Source: CAWDVB01 sp963824105
GTDB lineage: Bacteria > Actinomycetota > Actinomycetes > Propionibacteriales > Nocardioidaceae
DNA length: 64,000 nucleotides
NCBI GenBank assembly: GCA_963824105.1
Contig: CAWGNN010000006.1
Location: forward strand, 434,001-498,000
Direction: 5' to 3'
A model generated the notes under the pieces. It saw nothing but the letters and a program-made list of their open reading frames with translations. It was not told the DNA's origin and searched no databases. This document shows, one piece after another, positions 61,484-64,000 of the stretch; the first letter of the stretch is position 1, and each line of letters opens with the position of its first letter. A program made the translations under genes and the position numbers.

Positions 61484-63184
61484 GTGCGCGAGACCATTCC
61501 TGAGCCGAACCTCGTCCAGGTGTTGGGCACCCTCGAGTCCCTGCTGGATCCCGCCGACCACCCCCGCATCAAGGAGTTGCGCGGTCGGCTCGACGCCGGT
61601 GACCTTCGCGTCCTACTCGTCGGGGAGGCCAAACGCGGCAAGTCGACCCTCGCCAACGCCCTGCTCGGCCGTCCGGTCATGCCGACGGGGGTCACACCGG
61701 TCACCGCAGTGCCCACGCTGGTGCAGCATGGCAGCCCCGAGCGGCTCGAGGTCCGCCTCACCGACGGCACCCTCCGGTCACTCCCCCTGGCCGAGGTCGG
61801 CAAGTTCGTCACCCAGCGGCACAACCCCGAGAACATCAAGGGTGTCGACCTCGTCCGGGTCCTGGTGGAGCGGGGGCTGCCGCACGAGCGCATGGTGCTC
61901 GTCGACAGCCCTGGGGTCGGGTCGGTCTACCAACAGAACACCCAGGAGACCGAGACCGCCTTGGCGTCGATGGACCTCGCTCTGCTCGTGTTGACGGCCG
62001 ACGCACCTCTTTCGGAGAGCGAGGTCGGGCTGCTCCGGAAGGTCGAGGAGCTGTCGGTAGAGGTGCTGGTGATCCTCAACAAGGTGGATCTCCTGGCCGA
62101 CGATGAGATCTCCGAGGCCCGTGAGTTCGTGACCGCCACCGCCTCCGAAGCCCTGGGCTTCACCCCGACCACCCTGACGTGTTCGGGACGACACGGGACC
62201 GGGGTCGCCGAACTCGCTGCAGCCCTGCGCGAGCGGCTGGAGGAGCGGCGACTGCCCGCGCTCCACCGGAGCGTCGCGGCGGCGTCCCGTCGACTGGCCG
62301 CCCAACGTCTCGACGAGGACGCGGTCGGCCTGGCCTCGATAAGGGCCCTGCGAGAGGACCGGGAGGGCGATGTCTCGGCGTTCGCCGAGGCCGCCGCCGA
62401 GACCCTCATGCGGGGTGAGGAGGTTCGCCGGCTGCTTGCCGGTGAGGTCACGCGCCTGGGCGCGATGCTCTACAAGCAGGCGAGCGATCAGCTGACCACG
62501 TCGACCCGAACGGTCCGCGCGGCACTGGACGACTTCTTCTCGCACGCGCCTCGGGACCCTGGCGAGGCCGAAGATCAAGGCCGGTCGATCATTGCCGCCG
62601 CGGTCCGCGGCGAGGTGAACGGCTGGCGGACGGCTCAGGCCCGGCTCGTGCGCCAGCAGCTGGACGAGCAGCGGCAGCGTGCCCAGAACGCGCTTGAGGA
62701 GTCTGCCCGCGCGTTGGAGCAGGCCGCTCAGCGACTCCTCGGTGTGTCCCTCTCCGCCACCGTCCCGGTCCTCCCCGAGCAGCGGCTCCCGGAGGTGACC
62801 TACGACTTCGACCCGGCACCTGACTGGAACCAAGCCGTGGTGACACTCACCCGCAGGCACGGACCCGGATCCCACGGGCGAGTCGCCCGGTATCTGCGAA
62901 GTCGGGTTCGAGAGCTGGTGGACAAACATCTGGGAAGGGCCAAGCTGGGGCTCCAGGAGAGCCTGGAAGCGCAAACTCGCGCGCTCGGCGACGCGGTGTC
63001 CGAGGCGTTCGAGGAGCAGGGAGCCGGACTGGCCCGGGCTCATCAGAACGCTCTCCGGCTGCGCGACCAGTCCTCCACGACCCTGGCCGACGAGGAGGCG
63101 CGGCTGGCGCACCGCATCGAGACCCTGAGCGACCTTCGGGCCATCTTGGAGTCGAGTCCGGTCGGCCAGACCGCGGGGGCGTAA
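61484..63184 (+). CDS. Dynamin-like GTPase
   Basis: A 566-residue protein of the bacterial dynamin-like superfamily. GTP-binding motifs are complete: G1 VGEAKRGKSTLANALLG (about 46-62), G2 threonine in GVTPVTAVPT, G3 DSPGVGS near 143, and G4 ILNKVD near 195. A long helical region follows (with coiled-coil pieces such as LVRQQLDEQRQRAQNALEES), and there is no clear transmembrane helix. Such proteins remodel membranes or protect against membrane stress and phage. GTG 61484 follows GGGGAG. Its TAA overlaps the next gene's ATG by one base, so the two are translated as a unit. Confidence 0.88.
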   Translation: MRETIPEPNLVQVLGTLESLLDPADHPRIKELRGRLDAGDLRVLLVGEAKRGKSTLANALLGRPVMPTGVTPVTAVPTLVQHGSPERLEVRLTDGTLRSLPLAEVGKFVTQRHNPENIKGVDLVRVLVERGLPHERMVLVDSPGVGSVYQQNTQETETALASMDLALLVLTADAPLSESEVGLLRKVEELSVEVLVILNKVDLLADDEISEAREFVTATASEALGFTPTTLTCSGRHGTGVAELAAALRERLEERRLPALHRSVAAASRRLAAQRLDEDAVGLASIRALREDREGDVSAFAEAAAETLMRGEEVRRLLAGEVTRLGAMLYKQASDQLTTSTRTVRAALDDFFSHAPRDPGEAEDQGRSIIAAAVRGEVNGWRTAQARLVRQQLDEQRQRAQNALEESARALEQAAQRLLGVSLSATVPVLPEQRLPEVTYDFDPAPDWNQAVVTLTRRHGPGSHGRVARYLRSRVRELVDKHLGRAKLGLQESLEAQTRALGDAVSEAFEEQGAGLARAHQNALRLRDQSSTTLADEEARLAHRIETLSDLRAILESSPVGQTAGA

Positions 63185-64000
63185 TGAGCCAAACACTGAG
63201 CACTCCTCCGGCCCGGACCGAGCCATCGGACGTTCCGGCGTTCACCAGCGTGCTCTTCCTCCGGGACGTTCCACTCACGGAAATCGACTCCGCACCACGT
63301 CCGGAGCACTTCCACGACCTTCACCTCGATGACGTGGCGGCCCTCGTGTCAGGGACACGGCCCGGGAGCCTGGAGAGCTACTTCCGAGTGCCGCTTCGTG
63401 ACGTGGAGTCGGTCCGCTACCGGCAAGCGGCCATCCACGAGTGTGAGAAACCCGAGGTCTACGCCCCGGTCGACCGGTTCGCACGAGCCTTCGTGCCGGT
63501 GAATACGGGTCTCGCCGCCCTCGGACAGCTCCGCCATCAGCTCCAGCGGGAGCGCTGTCTGCTCGACACGGTGGGCGACTACTGCCGCGCCGTGGAACGC
63601 CTCCACGAGGATCTGTCCGGCCTGCCGATCGAGTCCACGGCTTGGACCCGACTTGTCGAGCACCTCGGCACCCTCGTGTCGTCCGCCCCCTTCACCGGGT
63701 TGCGAGACGACCACGATCGGGTGCGCGACGGGCTGAGTCGGGTCGAGTACACCCTGCACATCCACCAGAACCGGCTCAGGGTGGACCGCCATGCCGACGA
63801 AAGCGACCTGGGCGCTCATGTGGTGGATCTCTTCGAGAGGTTCCGTGAGGGTCCCCTGGAGGACTCACGGAAGCACGACGAGGTCCGCCACGGATTCAGC
63901 CACGTCGACGCCAAGGTGCTCCACCACGTCGCACAGCTCTTCCTCGAGGAGTTCGCCGAGCTCAACGCCTTCTGGGAGCACCACCGCGACTTCCTCGACC
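63184..64000 (+). CDS. MutS-like protein, N-terminal part (cut by window end)
   Basis: At least 272 residues are visible and the frame is open at the window edge. The start MSQTLSTPPARTEPSDVPAF is followed by SVLFLRDVPLTEID, LHLDDVAALVSGTRPGSLES and RVPLRDVESVRYRQAAIHEC, which resemble the lever/core region of MutS-type proteins, where this text precedes a clamp and a C-terminal ABC-type ATPase. The ATPase, if present, is outside the window, so the call rests on the N-terminal part. It begins inside the stop codon of the dynamin-like GTPase gene (TAATG), implying a joint function. Confidence 0.6.
   Translation, partial: MSQTLSTPPARTEPSDVPAFTSVLFLRDVPLTEIDSAPRPEHFHDLHLDDVAALVSGTRPGSLESYFRVPLRDVESVRYRQAAIHECEKPEVYAPVDRFARAFVPVNTGLAALGQLRHQLQRERCLLDTVGDYCRAVERLHEDLSGLPIESTAWTRLVEHLGTLVSSAPFTGLRDDHDRVRDGLSRVEYTLHIHQNRLRVDRHADESDLGAHVVDLFERFREGPLEDSRKHDEVRHGFSHVDAKVLHHVAQLFLEEFAELNAFWEHHRDFLD

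Overview
The window is chromosomal DNA from a high-GC actinobacterium. Gene content and order point to the Nocardioidaceae (Nocardioides-like) or a close relative; this is inferred from synteny and protein character, not from a search. Much of 15-43 kb matches the mycobacterial block pmt / rsmI / tatD / ksgA / ispE / pth / rplY / prs / glmU / tRNA-Gln / mfd / mazG / eno / ftsB-like / DUF501 / ppx, rearranged and mostly on the minus strand. GTG starts, 1-8 bp gene overlaps and leaderless starts (a TANNNT box 6-8 nt before the start codon) are frequent.

Layout. 0-4.2 kb: tail of an unknown gene, kynureninase, succinyl-CoA synthetase (sucD, sucC) and a stand-alone B12-binding mutase subunit. 4.5-10.2 kb: M23 peptidase, YigZ, TauE-type permease, cystathionine beta-synthase, SGNH hydrolase and a Bax-inhibitor-1 protein. 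10.5-12.3 kb: a split cytochrome b operon with no Rieske or cytochrome c gene beside it, divergent from ppk2. 13.5-25.5 kb: a tRNA with a UAA anticodon but a class I body, an FAD oxidoreductase, then a probable long minus-strand transcription unit running mfd - SurA-like lipoprotein - mazG - eno - ftsB-like - DUF501/Ppx fusion - UDG - ACT protein - def. 25.6-29.2 kb: small accessory genes (HD hydrolase, DUF4031, LysR, CysQ). 29.2-39.3 kb: pth-rplY-prs-glmU, a repeat cluster, tRNA-Gln, a MarR regulator, and ABC-F-ispE-rsmA-tatD-rsmI. 39.4-42.8 kb: two tandem protein O-mannosyltransferases. 42.8-45.6 kb: divergent trehalose genes otsA/otsB and a DUF302 protein.

45.6-53.4 kb is the most distinctive accessory segment: a membrane protein, an MFS transporter fused to a cyclic-nucleotide-binding domain, a frameshifted secreted protein, and a very large soluble-adenylyl-cyclase-like protein (two cyclase domains that appear to complement each other, an AAA/STAND ATPase and a TPR-like tail). 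A cAMP producer and a cAMP-binding transporter thus lie about 1.7 kb apart.

53.4-64 kb: deazaflavin-type reductase, photolyase, LtrA, a SHOCT protein, and an OpuC-type compatible-solute ABC operon whose ATPase and one permease carry about seven single-base indels within 2 kb. The window ends with a dynamin-like GTPase joined by a 1-bp overlap to a MutS-like protein cut by the edge. I saw no CRISPR array, insertion sequence, integrase or prophage.
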